This document shows, one piece after another, positions 17,005 to 25,819 of a stretch of 64,000 nt of DNA. Under the pieces are notes generated by a model. The model saw only the letters and a program-made list of their open reading frames with translations. It was not told the DNA's origin and made no database searches. Both the position numbers and the translations under genes were made by a program. The stretch comes from Dorea_A amylophila. Lineage in GTDB: Bacteria > Bacillota > Clostridia > Lachnospirales > Lachnospiraceae. Location of the stretch: the NCBI RefSeq assembly GCF_025567265.1, contig NZ_JAOQJW010000004.1:1-64000 (forward strand), in the 5' to 3' direction. Within the stretch, counting starts at the first letter, position 1. Each line of letters begins with the position of its first letter.

Positions 17005-18860
17005 TGTGTATCAGTAATGATTAATTTCCCCTTAATCACCGGCTCTATCGTCTGTTCCATCAGGCGATGGAGCAGATCAATACCTCCGTTCTCCCTGATA
17101 CGGGAATAGATCGGATGCTTAGTAACTTCTGTCGTGATGGATTCCATTCCTTCCATGATCAAAGCCTTACCGGGTGATTCGTACCATTTTATTTCTATAT
17201 GTTCCGGCGGTATTAAGTCCCGGTTATTCCCTGTATTCCTGGCAAATGTCACGTATAACTTCCGTCTCATCGCTTCTTCCAGATACGCAATTTCCACTTT
17301 CAAAACCTGGTTATCATCTGCATCTGAGGAAAGTTCTCCCTTCACTGCAACCAGATATGTCTCTCCATGAACAGTCAGTTTATTTTCGATATATTTTGAC
17401 CATCCCATTTCAAGTTCTATTAATTCTTCACCTTCCTGAAAGCATAGTATCATCCCTTTGCGGAAACCGATTTTCGATATCCCATCTGTCATATTATTGT
17501 GCATCACCTGCATAACCAGCGGAAACAGACCGACACTTGACTGGTCCAATTCATAGTGTACACCATCCAGCAGATCCTCCAGTAAATGGATCTGTTGTTT
17601 CCGTGCTTTTTGTGTTTCTATATACTTCCCGCGTGCCCTATATTTTTCTGAGTTCTTCTTCCATCCACCTTTACAGACCGTGAGTGGATGATTATAGCAT
17701 TGCTGCTTCTTTAAACAGATTTCGGTCAGTTCCTGCAGCTTTGCATACGCAATTGGATTCTCCGGAAGTGTCTCTTTTGGCATCCAATCTACCGGGAAAT
17801 ATTTTCTTATAATATTCAGCATCACATTGTTCTGGAATAGTTCTTCATTTCCCGCATTCGTTACGATCACCATATCAACGTCCGGATAGATCAGCACATT
17901 CTGCCCAAGCATTCCGTTATATTCAAAACTTCCCGGACGTTCTTCCATCCAGAGCTGATATCCGTATCCGTAAGTACCTTCTATACTATCTACTTTTTTC
18001 GTAACAGACGCCTCTGCCCAGCTTTCCGGAATGATCTGTTTTCCATTCCATTTCCCCTTATTCAGATATAGCTGTCCAAGCTTCGCCATATCCTCTGTAT
18101 GCATGAAAAGTCCCCAGCCGCCTTTCGTAATTCCTCTCGGACATTTCTCCCAAAGATAATCTGTAATCCCCAATGGCTCGAACAGTCTCGGCTTCAGATA
18201 TTCATCCATCGGCATTCCGGTCCGTTCGGTTATGATTGCGGAAAGCACATAGGAATTCAGACTGTTGTACTGGAATTTTGTGCCTGGTTTTTCTGATACC
18301 GGTGCATTCAGATAACTTTCCAGCCAGTCATTTCCGGATACGATTCCTGATTCATTAAATGTTACGCCGCTTGTCATCGTCATCAGGTTCTCTACCGTGA
18401 CCTCCGGCCGGAATATTTTCGCCCAGGTACTTCCTTTATCGTGAAAAATTTTATAAATGTTTTCTGAAAGATCCAGTTTTCCCTCATCTATCAGAAGTCC
18501 TGCTGCCATTCCGGTGATGCTCTTACACATGGAATGTGTGATATGCCAGATGCCTTTTCTGTAAGGTGCAAAATCCGTCTCACAGATGACATTTCCATGA
18601 CGCAATACCATAAAGTGGTGCATATCGGTGTCTGGTGAGTATGCCAGTTCCTCCACCAGATTCCTCAAATGCTCCGAATGAATCCCCTGGCTTTCCGGAG
18701 TGTTTCTTGGGAAGGTCTGCCCCGGATTCTCATACACAATACTCTGTGGTTCCGGGCACCGTATTTTCTGAGGTACAAAGTCCACTTTACTGATTCCACC
18801 GGTCTTACCCAGAATCATATTCGTTACCATCTCTATTACCGCAAGCTGCTCTTTTGCCAT
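17001..18860 (-). CDS. beta-lactamase-fold serine hydrolase (class C-like)
   Basis: This 619-residue protein has an N-terminal serine hydrolase domain with the SxxK nucleophile motif as SMCK at residues 110-113, a downstream YNS motif near 197 corresponding to YxN, and conserved segments such as TMTSGVTFNESG and KGGWGLFMHTEDMAKLG. The C-terminal 230 residues form a second domain that I do not recognise. No signal peptide is visible, which suggests a cytoplasmic esterase or peptidase rather than a resistance beta-lactamase. It is transcribed alone and converges on glycerate kinase with a four-base overlap. Confidence 0.88.
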   Translation of the reverse strand: MAKEQLAVIEMVTNMILGKTGGISKVDFVPQKIRCPEPQSIVYENPGQTFPRNTPESQGIHSEHLRNLVEELAYSPDTDMHHFMVLRHGNVICETDFAPYRKGIWHITHSMCKSITGMAAGLLIDEGKLDLSENIYKIFHDKGSTWAKIFRPEVTVENLMTMTSGVTFNESGIVSGNDWLESYLNAPVSEKPGTKFQYNSLNSYVLSAIITERTGMPMDEYLKPRLFEPLGITDYLWEKCPRGITKGGWGLFMHTEDMAKLGQLYLNKGKWNGKQIIPESWAEASVTKKVDSIEGTYGYGYQLWMEERPGSFEYNGMLGQNVLIYPDVDMVIVTNAGNEELFQNNVMLNIIRKYFPVDWMPKETLPENPIAYAKLQELTEICLKKQQCYNHPLTVCKGGWKKNSEKYRARGKYIETQKARKQQIHLLEDLLDGVHYELDQSSVGLFPLVMQVMHNNMTDGISKIGFRKGMILCFQEGEELIELEMGWSKYIENKLTVHGETYLVAVKGELSSDADDNQVLKVEIAYLEEAMRRKLYVTFARNTGNNRDLIPPEHIEIKWYESPGKALIMEGMESITTEVTKHPIYSRIRENGGIDLLHRLMEQTIEPVIKGKLIITDTH

Positions 18861-18950
18861 AAGATCACCTCATTTTACCATTCTTGCTTTTGTTCATCTC
18901 TATACAAATCAGAACAGATCATAGTTTCTATATATGATGTAGTATAACAG

Positions 18951-18988
18951 AAAAACCCGGACATCTATACTTCGATATCCGGGTTTTT
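18951..18988. terminator. bidirectional-type stem-loop
   Basis: AAAAACCCGGA and TCCGGGTTTTT form an 11-base-pair stem with T runs on both strands. It lies between the L25 gene and the serine hydrolase and would end the L25 transcript on the minus strand. Confidence 0.85.
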
Positions 18989-19062
18989 CCATATTTTTAT
19001 ATACCTTATCTTTTGTTTAGATTATTCCCTTCTGTAATACAATTTTCTGTATTACACAAGAA

Positions 19063-19656
19063 TTATTCTGCGGTCTCTGCGGCTGCCTCATCTTCATCAT
19101 CATCCGGTACATTGTTGTGTACATACTGTAATGTAACAACTGTCGTTTCAGGATCAGTCATGACATCTACATCTTTGTCACTTGAAAGTGTAAGATCTTT
19201 TACCTTGATAGAATCTCCGACTTTCATGTTACTTACATCAACTTCTACCTTGTCAACCAATGCTGACGGATATGCCTTGAACTGTACTTCTTCCAGTAAC
19301 TGCTCCAGTACACCGCCTGCATCTTTCTCATGTCCGACCAGAACGATCTCTGCTACAGAATGTACTTTTTCATTGCTTACAAGTGCCTGGAAGTCTATCT
19401 CATCTACCTGACCTTTTAATGGATTGAACTCAACATCTTTGACCAGAACATTCATCTTCTCACCTTCGATGTCCAGCATGACCTGACTGCCTTTGTGACA
19501 GGTCTTCAGTAAACGGTCAACAATTGCTTTTTCTATCTTAACCGGAACAGATTCTTTCATCTCTCTTCCGAAGACATTACCAGTAACGTAACCTTCTCTT
19601 CTTAATTTCTTTGCTTTGACGTCCATGCTTCTTTTTTCAGCTTTTAAAGTATTCAT
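19063..19656 (-). CDS. rplY: ribosomal protein L25/Ctc family
   Basis: The protein binds 5S rRNA on the large ribosomal subunit. The long Ctc form has an N-terminal L25 domain (MNTLKAEKRSMDVKAKKLRREGYVTG, to about residue 90) and a C-terminal TL5-like beta domain (about 95-180), followed by an acidic tail rich in Asp, Glu and Ala. The 197-residue length fits. The upstream leader contains a CTTTGT/ACAAAG hairpin of unclear role. In Firmicutes the family is often stress-induced. Confidence 0.93.
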   Translation of the reverse strand: MNTLKAEKRSMDVKAKKLRREGYVTGNVFGREMKESVPVKIEKAIVDRLLKTCHKGSQVMLDIEGEKMNVLVKDVEFNPLKGQVDEIDFQALVSNEKVHSVAEIVLVGHEKDAGGVLEQLLEEVQFKAYPSALVDKVEVDVSNMKVGDSIKVKDLTLSSDKDVDVMTDPETTVVTLQYVHNNVPDDDEDEAAAETAE

Positions 19657-19827
19657 TTATCTTTTCCTCCAAAAATCTGATGCTTAGCAGCCTTCGCTTT
19701 GTGGTTTCAACGCTACAAAGAGGTTTTGTTAAGTAGGTTTCCTTTGTTACAGTCGTATTATAACATCTAAAGCAGATGAAGATTCACCAAAAAGTTGATT
19801 ATTTTGTCTGGATTTTTATGCACAATT

Positions 19828-21423
19828 CTACCACTTCATATGTTCAATTGCACTCTTTTCAATTTCAAGTCCGGCTTTATAATGATCCATAAATGCATCA
19901 AATCCATCAATCTCTTCTTTTGCAGGTTCAATCGTCTCTCCTGATAATTCTTTAAAGATTCTGTTATCCAGGAAATCTTCCAGCTTTTCTCCGTCTTTTT
20001 TATCTGCCAGATATGCGGCCAGAAGTGCAATTCCCCATGCACCACCTTCGCTTGCAGTATCCATAACCGTAACCGGTGCTCCTACTGCCGCTGCCAGATA
20101 TCTCTGTCCGACACCTTTTGTCTTGAAGAAACCGCCATGTCCCATAATCTTTTCAACCTTTACTTTTTCATCATCCATCAAAATATCCAGTCCCATCTTA
20201 ACCGCACCAAGTGATGTATACAGATTTACTTTCATAAAATTTGCAAGGTTGAATTTGCTCTCTGCTGTTCTAAGGAAAGCCAGGCGGCCTTCATTTAACA
20301 TTGTGATATTTTCACCTGAATAGTATCCATATGCCAGAAGTCCTCCGCAATCCAGATCCCCTTCCAAAGATTTTGTATACAATTTTTGGAACAAATCACC
20401 TGAACTTGCTTCCATTCCCATCAGTTTTGCAAATTCGCCAAAGATTCCAATCCATGCATTTAAGTCAGATGTTCCGTTATTCGCATGAGACATTGCACAT
20501 GGGAAACCTGTTGGTGTAGTAACCATATCGATCTCACGGTACACTTTGCTAAGCTGTTTTTCCAGAACGATCATTGCAAATGTACTGGTTCCTGCTGATA
20601 CATTACCTGTTCTTGGAGCCACCGAATTTGTAGCTGTCATTCCGGTTCCTGCATCTCCTTCCGGTGGGCACATCATAATTCCGGATTCCAGATTACCGGT
20701 CTCATCTAAAAATGCTGCTCCTTCTTCTGTCAGATATCCTGCATTCTCACCTGCTGCAAGTACCTTCGGGAAAATGTCTTCCAGTTTCCAGCTATATCCA
20801 TATGGCCTGATCAAATCATCAAATTTCTCTTTCATGCCGGCATCATAATCAATAGTATCCGAATCAATCGGGAACATACCGGCAGCATCACCGACACCAA
20901 TAACTCTTTCCCCTGTCAGTTTCCAGTGAATATATCCACTCAGTGTTGATACATAATCCAGCTTCTCTACATGTTTTTCTCCGTCCAGAATTCTCTGATA
21001 CAGATGTGCAACTGTCCAGCGGAGCGGAATATTAAAGTCAAATAACTCTGTCAGTTCATCTGCTGCCTGCTGTGTATTGGTATTTCTCCATGTCTGGAAT
21101 GGAGCAATCTGTCTGCCTTCTTTGTCCAGTGCCATATATCCATGCATCATTGCACTGACTCCGATCGAACCAATCTTCTTGAGTGTAACTCCATATGTCT
21201 CTTCTACAATTTTTCTCAGAGAGTTATAGCAGTCACGCACTCCTGCATGAATTTCCGCAAGGCTGTATGTCCAGATATTATCTATAAAAGAGTTCTCCCA
21301 GTCATGTATTCCGACAGCAAGTACATTGCCCTGATAATCAATCAACACTCCTTTGATTCTTGTTGATCCAAGCTCGATTCCAAGTGCCGTTTTCCCTTCA
21401 ATAATTAATTCTTTTGCACCCAT
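19828..21423 (-). CDS. FGGY-family carbohydrate kinase
   Basis: This ATP-dependent sugar kinase has the actin-like fold. Visible are the phosphate-1 motif ALGIELGSTRIKGVLID, the catalytic Asp region in PPEGDAGTGM, the GNVSAGTSTFAMI phosphate-2 region and the adenosine segment GHGGFFKTKGVGQ. The ATG at 21423 (531 residues) has AAAGGAA at proper distance. The longer open frame upstream has no site. It lies 120 bases downstream of an SDR dehydrogenase on the same strand, across from a ROK regulator. An SDR oxidising a sugar alcohol to a ketose that this kinase phosphorylates (xylulose- or ribulose-like) is a fair inference, but the sugar is not determined. Confidence 0.9.
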   Translation of the reverse strand: MGAKELIIEGKTALGIELGSTRIKGVLIDYQGNVLAVGIHDWENSFIDNIWTYSLAEIHAGVRDCYNSLRKIVEETYGVTLKKIGSIGVSAMMHGYMALDKEGRQIAPFQTWRNTNTQQAADELTELFDFNIPLRWTVAHLYQRILDGEKHVEKLDYVSTLSGYIHWKLTGERVIGVGDAAGMFPIDSDTIDYDAGMKEKFDDLIRPYGYSWKLEDIFPKVLAAGENAGYLTEEGAAFLDETGNLESGIMMCPPEGDAGTGMTATNSVAPRTGNVSAGTSTFAMIVLEKQLSKVYREIDMVTTPTGFPCAMSHANNGTSDLNAWIGIFGEFAKLMGMEASSGDLFQKLYTKSLEGDLDCGGLLAYGYYSGENITMLNEGRLAFLRTAESKFNLANFMKVNLYTSLGAVKMGLDILMDDEKVKVEKIMGHGGFFKTKGVGQRYLAAAVGAPVTVMDTASEGGAWGIALLAAYLADKKDGEKLEDFLDNRIFKELSGETIEPAKEEIDGFDAFMDHYKAGLEIEKSAIEHMKW

Positions 21424-21543
21424 AAATAAATTCCTTTCCGACCTAATCATCTGATTTTTTCGTTTATTATAAATATAAGGAAGCCTGCCAAAAGACAAAC
21501 TTCCCTATGCATTTTCTATATATCCATACAGACATTCTATAGC

Positions 21544-22320
21544 TTAGAAGCAGGTAAATGCTCCATCAACCACAATATCAGATCCTGTTGTAAATGAGCT
21601 TGCGTCTCCTGCAAGATATACACAGATAGCTTCCAGTTCTTCCGGTTTACCCATTCTTCCCATTGGTGCCATCTCATTCCATTTCTCAATAAGTGGAATC
21701 AGTGTTGGAGAATTCAGTGTTAATTCCGTTCCGATGTATCCAGGACTGATACTGTTAACACGTACGCCACGTTTTGCCCATTCGATAGCAAGTGATTTTG
21801 TAAGCTGGATCACTCCTGCTTTTGATGCATTGTATGCACACTGTGGCTGTGGTACGTTTACAATATGTGCTGACATAGAAGCGGTGTTAATGATGGATCC
21901 GCCGCCATTCTCTAACATATATTTTCCTGCTGCGATATCTGTTAAGAAGATTCCGTTCAGGTTGATATTCATAACTTTTAACCACTGCTCATATGTCATC
22001 TCTTCAGCCGGAGCATTGATACAGATTCCTGCATTATTGTGGCAGAAGTCCAGTCCGCCAAATTCTTCAACAACCTGTTTTACCATTGCATCAACCTGCT
22101 CTTTGTCTGTACAGTCTGTCTGGATTGCGATAACCTTTCTTCCTGTCTTCTCAGCAAGTTCTTTCGCCGTCTTCTTTGCTTCTTCGATGTCAAGGTCTAC
22201 AATTGCCACATCAGCTCCTGCCTCTGCAAATGCTGTAGCTGTACATTTACCGATTCCTCTTGCTGCACCGGTTACGAAACCTTTTTTTCCATCCAGTCTC
22301 ATTTTTTCAATGATTCCCAT
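21544..22320 (-). CDS. SDR-family NAD(P)-dependent oxidoreductase (sugar-alcohol dehydrogenase-like)
   Basis: This classical short-chain dehydrogenase of 258 residues has the cofactor motif TGAARGIG, NNAG, and the catalytic Ser, Tyr and Lys in TASMSAHIV and YNASKAGVI. The Asp in VDLD after the second strand favours NAD over NADP. It is the first gene of a two-gene unit with the FGGY kinase, under probable control of the divergent ROK regulator. Polyol oxidation is the likely role. Gluconate 5-dehydrogenase-like activity is an alternative. Confidence 0.9.
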   Translation of the reverse strand: MGIIEKMRLDGKKGFVTGAARGIGKCTATAFAEAGADVAIVDLDIEEAKKTAKELAEKTGRKVIAIQTDCTDKEQVDAMVKQVVEEFGGLDFCHNNAGICINAPAEEMTYEQWLKVMNINLNGIFLTDIAAGKYMLENGGGSIINTASMSAHIVNVPQPQCAYNASKAGVIQLTKSLAIEWAKRGVRVNSISPGYIGTELTLNSPTLIPLIEKWNEMAPMGRMGKPEELEAICVYLAGDASSFTTGSDIVVDGAFTCF

Positions 22321-22376
22321 TTTTGTTTCCTCTCTTTCTTTTTGATTCTTTTTATATAATTATATGTTTCAATTTT

Positions 22377-22391
22377 ATAAAATCGTTTTAT
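22377..22391. promoter_or_regulatory. candidate ROK operator 1
   Basis: ATAAAATCGTTTTAT is a palindrome with 6-base arms lying upstream of the SDR gene. It shares TTATAAAAT with the palindrome at 22528-22545, so both may bind the same dimer. Confidence 0.45.
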
Positions 22392-22527
22392 TTAATGTGT
22401 TTATATAATATATCTTTTTCGAGATAAATGCAAGACATAAAACCAAACAAGATTATACTTTCTTTTTTGTGCAGTTTTCATAGGAGAAATATCCTTTTCA
22501 ATGAACCGAATAAATTGTATAATAAAT

Positions 22528-22545
22528 TTATAAAATGATTTATAA
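22528..22545. promoter_or_regulatory. candidate ROK operator 2
   Basis: TTATAAAATGATTTATAA has perfect 7-base arms and lies 17 bases upstream of the ROK gene start, overlapping its likely core promoter or leader. This fits autoregulation. Confidence 0.45.
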
Positions 22546-22562
22546 TAATTAGGAGATCGATC

Positions 22563-23693
22563 ATGGAACAATTTTCATTAACTGATATTAAGAAAAAAAA
22601 TCTGTCAGACGTATATCATTATATATATATGAATCCATCCTGCTCCAAACAGGATATCGCAACTGCATTATCAGTCAGTCTGCCTACCGTTTCACAACAT
22701 CTGACAACACTTGAATCAGAACAGTTAATTGAAAAATGCGGCCGTTTGTCCTCTTCCGTTGGACGCCGGGCTAATGCATATCAGATTATTTCAGATGCAA
22801 AAATCGCAATAGGACTGGAAATTCTGCCACATACTACACACATTCTTTCTATCAACTTATATGGTAAGATGATTGCAAAAGAAACGCTCCCGGTCTCATT
22901 CGAAGCTTCTGATGCATATTTTTCCAAATTAAAAAAAGCAGTCAAAAACTTCTGCCAGATCAACCATCATAAAGCTGAAAGTATTCTTGGAATTGGCCTT
23001 GGTGTCCAGGGACTTATCTCTCCGGACGGTTCGGAATTAACTTATGGAAAAATCTTAGACTGCACCGGAATGTCTATAGACCTCTTCTCTGATGCCTTTC
23101 ATGTTCCCTGCAAATTTGTACACGATGCCGAATGTGCATGTACCAGTGAATTATGGGAAAATCCGGATATTACCGATGCGACCTATATATCTCTCGGTTA
23201 TCATCTTGGCGGTGCCATCATTGTCGACGGTCAGTTGCTTACCGGAGCAACCGGAAAAAGTGGTACTTTTGAACATATGACTCTTGTTCCGAATGGTCTG
23301 GACTGCTACTGCGGACGCAAAGGATGTGCCGAATGTTACTGTTCCGGTAATTCGCTACTTTCCGATTGTGATAATCTGGATGAATTTTTTTCCCGCAAAG
23401 CCACAGGCGATCCGTCCTGCCTTGCCAAATGGGATGAATATCTCCGGCATTTATCCATCCTCATCAATAACCTCCATATGGTATTGGAACACACGGTAAT
23501 CCTTGGCGGACATGTAACACCATATTTCACGGAAGAAGATATGGAATATATCCGTTCCTGTGTAGCAGAACGTTCAACATTTGATGACGATACTTCTTAT
23601 ATCATTCCGGGAAAATGCCGCACAGACACCGTAGCCACAGGAGCCGCCCTGCCATTTATTAAAGACTTTATCGAAGGAATCTATCTTATATAA
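22563..23693 (+). CDS. ROK-family transcriptional regulator
   Basis: The N-terminal winged helix (about residues 10-75, with PSCSKQDIATALSVSLPTV as the recognition region) is joined to a ROK sugar-binding domain of 376 residues total. The ROK zinc site is present as CYCGRKGCAECYCSG. The GLGVQGLI and GYHLGGAIIVDG segments match the ROK glucokinase-like fold. These proteins repress sugar genes and release DNA on binding the sugar or its phosphate. It is divergent from the SDR-kinase pair, which it most likely controls through the two AT-rich palindromes between them. Confidence 0.93.
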   Translation: MEQFSLTDIKKKNLSDVYHYIYMNPSCSKQDIATALSVSLPTVSQHLTTLESEQLIEKCGRLSSSVGRRANAYQIISDAKIAIGLEILPHTTHILSINLYGKMIAKETLPVSFEASDAYFSKLKKAVKNFCQINHHKAESILGIGLGVQGLISPDGSELTYGKILDCTGMSIDLFSDAFHVPCKFVHDAECACTSELWENPDITDATYISLGYHLGGAIIVDGQLLTGATGKSGTFEHMTLVPNGLDCYCGRKGCAECYCSGNSLLSDCDNLDEFFSRKATGDPSCLAKWDEYLRHLSILINNLHMVLEHTVILGGHVTPYFTEEDMEYIRSCVAERSTFDDDTSYIIPGKCRTDTVATGAALPFIKDFIEGIYLI

Positions 23694-23779
23694 TTTTATA
23701 GCATTATTTATTTAGGTGCTCCATATTTTCTGAATATTCTGTCTTTTTATTATTTTTTATATTTTTTTCAGATTACCTA

Positions 23780-23808
23780 TTGACATTTTCTCTTTCGTGA
23801 GATATTAT
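23780..23808 (+). promoter_or_regulatory. strong promoter of tandem-repeat RNA
   Basis: TTGACA (23780-23785), 17 bases, TATTAT (23803-23808). The predicted start is at about 23815. No gene of useful length follows on this strand. Confidence 0.7.
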
Positions 23809-23814
23809 AATATC

Positions 23815-24077
23815 AACAAAAGAAAAGGAGGACGAACCACCAATCAGTTAAATCTTTATTTAAAATTTAAAGAAAGAGGTATAGTCCAATGCAGAGGACA
23901 ATTTAAACTGAAAAGATTCTAATAAAGAATAAGGAGGATAAACCACCAGGAACGTAAATTTAACATCATTTAAAAATGATAAAAAACAAATCGAAGAAAG
24001 AAAGAGGTATAGTCCATTGGATGAGATATCATAAAAATCCATCGTATTTAAAATATTATTAAGTACGGTGGATTTTT
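23815..24077 (+). ncRNA. candidate structured ncRNA with two tandem repeat units
   Basis: A strong promoter and a strong terminator bound about 260 bases with no ORF beyond 13 codons. Two units share a 5' box (AAGGAGGA, two variable bases, AACCACCA, at 23825-23842 and 23931-23948) and a 3' box (GAAAGAGGTATAGTCCA, at 23872-23888 and 24000-24016). Between the boxes each unit has an AT-rich, hairpin-forming but unlike segment. Fixed boxes with variable stems are typical of structured RNA. AAGGAGGA is a perfect Shine-Dalgarno sequence yet has no start codon behind it. I do not recognise the family. It could be a tandem regulatory RNA or sRNA. Confidence 0.6.
24033..24077. terminator. terminator of tandem-repeat RNA
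   Basis: AAAAATCCATCGTATTT pairs with AAGTACGGTGGATTTTT (17 pairs, two G-U), ending in TTTTT on the plus strand. The A run on the other side lets it also end the minus-strand Nif-like/Hyp operon. Confidence 0.88.
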
Positions 24078-24101
24078 CATGTTTCTTTTTTGTTTTTATT
24101 C

Positions 24102-24647
24102 TTACTCCTTGTATTCAAACTTACGGATCTCACAATTCCTGATACCGAATCTTGCAAATTCATCATTTGTCATATCACCAAAATAAGACTGTATCGCTCT
24201 TGAAATCCCGTTATGTGCAACCAGAAGATACGTCTTCTGATCTGATTCTTTTTTAATATCATCGAGCAGATCATAGATCCGGTGACAAAGCTTCAGCATC
24301 GATTCGCCGCCTTCATAAGAATTAATAAAATTAGCCTTGGCCTTCTGGAACTCTTCTCCATTTCTCGGCGTACCTTCGTATTTTCCAAAGTTCTGTTCTT
24401 TCAGGCGCATTTCTTCACGCATCGGGATCCCGGTTACCTCAGATACATGTCTGGCGGTCTCCTTTGCCCTGATCAATGGTGAATACAGTATCTCATCAAT
24501 CTGAATTCCCTGCTCCAGAATTGCCTGTCCCAGTTCTTCTGCCTGCTGATGGCCCAGTTCTGTCAATTCAATATCCGTTGCTCCGCAGATCTTATTCTCT
24601 ACATTCCAGACTGTCTGTCCGTGTCTTGCAAAATATAAATGTCCCAT
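24102..24647 (-). CDS. histidine phosphatase family protein
   Basis: This 181-residue phosphatase has the phosphohistidine motif ARHGQT at the N terminus, the second Arg in SPLIRAKETA, and the catalytic Glu and second His in LKEQNFGKYEG and VAHNG. Family members include cofactor-independent phosphoglycerate mutase-like enzymes and alpha-ribazole phosphatase. It is the last gene of the Nif-like/Hyp operon, 26 bases after the NifK-like gene. Its substrate may therefore be a phosphorylated intermediate of that system, or it may simply be a passenger. The start has GAAAGGAAAC as its ribosome site. Confidence 0.92.
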   Translation of the reverse strand: MGHLYFARHGQTVWNVENKICGATDIELTELGHQQAEELGQAILEQGIQIDEILYSPLIRAKETARHVSEVTGIPMREEMRLKEQNFGKYEGTPRNGEEFQKAKANFINSYEGGESMLKLCHRIYDLLDDIKKESDQKTYLLVAHNGISRAIQSYFGDMTNDEFARFGIRNCEIRKFEYKE

Positions 24648-24673
24648 TTCTGTTTCCTTTCTGCTCTTACCGC

Positions 24674-25819
24674 CTATATAAGTTCTGCAAGAACCGGCAG
24701 TTTCTTTTTATAAATTCTTCCCGAAAATGCAATATGCGGCAACTCATAAAATGCCACATTCTCCGGGCAGACCGGGCGATACAATGGATCCGCCACAACG
24801 CCTTTTACATTCTTTAAACTCTGAAGTGCCTGCTCCAGTTCTTCTTCTCCACAAACTGCAATATCTCCATCCGCAAGTAATCCTTTCTTTTCCCTTAGCG
24901 GACAGATTACTCTTACAGATATCTGATATTCCGTCTCGATCACCGCTGCCAGAGATTCCATGATCACTGGTTCGCCGATTAATATGATCTGATTTTCTGA
25001 ACTTTTTTCCAACTCGTTTCCTGTCAGGCCGATATGTCTTCCTTTTTCGAGATATGCTACCTGCTTTTTTTCTTCTATTGCATTCAACAGAGTTTTCATA
25101 AATCCCCGAATCGGTGTACCGGTCACATAAGGCGTCCCGAATCTTTCCTGCAATATTTCCGCCGCCCGGAGTCCCGTCGAAGAGACCACCAGATTCACCT
25201 CTGCCTCCGGTGCGCGAGCAAGGTTTTCCAGTGTATCTCCCATCGCCCAGGTCGACAACACCTTCCATCCCGCCTGTTCCACATTCTGTATCAATGCATC
25301 CACATGCTCCTGTGGTCCGAAATCGAGCGGTGTCACACCAAGAAGATTCACGCTCTTTGGCGTCACTTCTCTCTTTCCTTCGATACGTTTCGCAATCTCT
25401 GCAAGTGCTCTTCCAACACCATATACATAATCATGCATGCCGTTTGTAGGAACGGAAAATGCCGGAATCCCGAGATCTTGTTCCAGTATCTTGGCGATTG
25501 CTTCAAAATCTGTTCCATTCATATAGGGAATCGGGGAGCCCGCAAGTGCTATAAACTTCGGCTTTAATTCCTCTGCCGCAATCTCGATATCACGGATCAG
25601 TTTCTCATCATTTCCCATAACAGCATCGATCTCCGTAAGTCCCGAGATATAGATCATGCTGTCCTGGTCATACCAGCGAATCTCATCGTGTGTATTATAT
25701 GTAGAATTACAGCCGGACGGATCATGCATCACTGTCATCCCGCCAAGTTCATAGAGTGCCGAGCAGACACCGGATACATCCGCTGTATAAATTGGTATGA
25801 TCTTATAACTTCGTTTCAT
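24674..25819 (-). CDS. nitrogenase component 1-like protein, NifK/small type, set 1
   Basis: This 381-residue member of the nitrogenase component 1 superfamily is paired with the larger protein encoded just upstream. The segment ALYELGGMTVMHDPSGCNSTYN aligns with the NifK region around its P-cluster Cys95, and Cys37 is that residue. The third P-cluster Cys of NifK is missing: the region reads GSPIPYMNGTD where NifK has a Cys before VIGDD. The start is ATG 25819, overlapping the previous stop as ATGA. It is about 150 residues shorter than nitrogenase NifK, as in NifN/BchB-like proteins. It clearly resembles the protein at 32964-34043. The substrate is unknown. Confidence 0.88.
   Translation of the reverse strand: MKRSYKIIPIYTADVSGVCSALYELGGMTVMHDPSGCNSTYNTHDEIRWYDQDSMIYISGLTEIDAVMGNDEKLIRDIEIAAEELKPKFIALAGSPIPYMNGTDFEAIAKILEQDLGIPAFSVPTNGMHDYVYGVGRALAEIAKRIEGKREVTPKSVNLLGVTPLDFGPQEHVDALIQNVEQAGWKVLSTWAMGDTLENLARAPEAEVNLVVSSTGLRAAEILQERFGTPYVTGTPIRGFMKTLLNAIEEKKQVAYLEKGRHIGLTGNELEKSSENQIILIGEPVIMESLAAVIETEYQISVRVICPLREKKGLLADGDIAVCGEEELEQALQSLKNVKGVVADPLYRPVCPENVAFYELPHIAFSGRIYKKKLPVLAELI

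Noticed and set aside
23825..24016. The two boxes as a tandem guanidine-II (mini-ykkC) riboswitch
   Set aside because: Unit 1 has ACGA in the loop region but unit 2 does not. The stem GGAGG/CCACC has an internal mismatch, and no guanidine gene follows.
23825..24016. Short CRISPR array
   Set aside because: There are only two units, the boxes are split by unlike sequence within each unit, and there are no cas genes.
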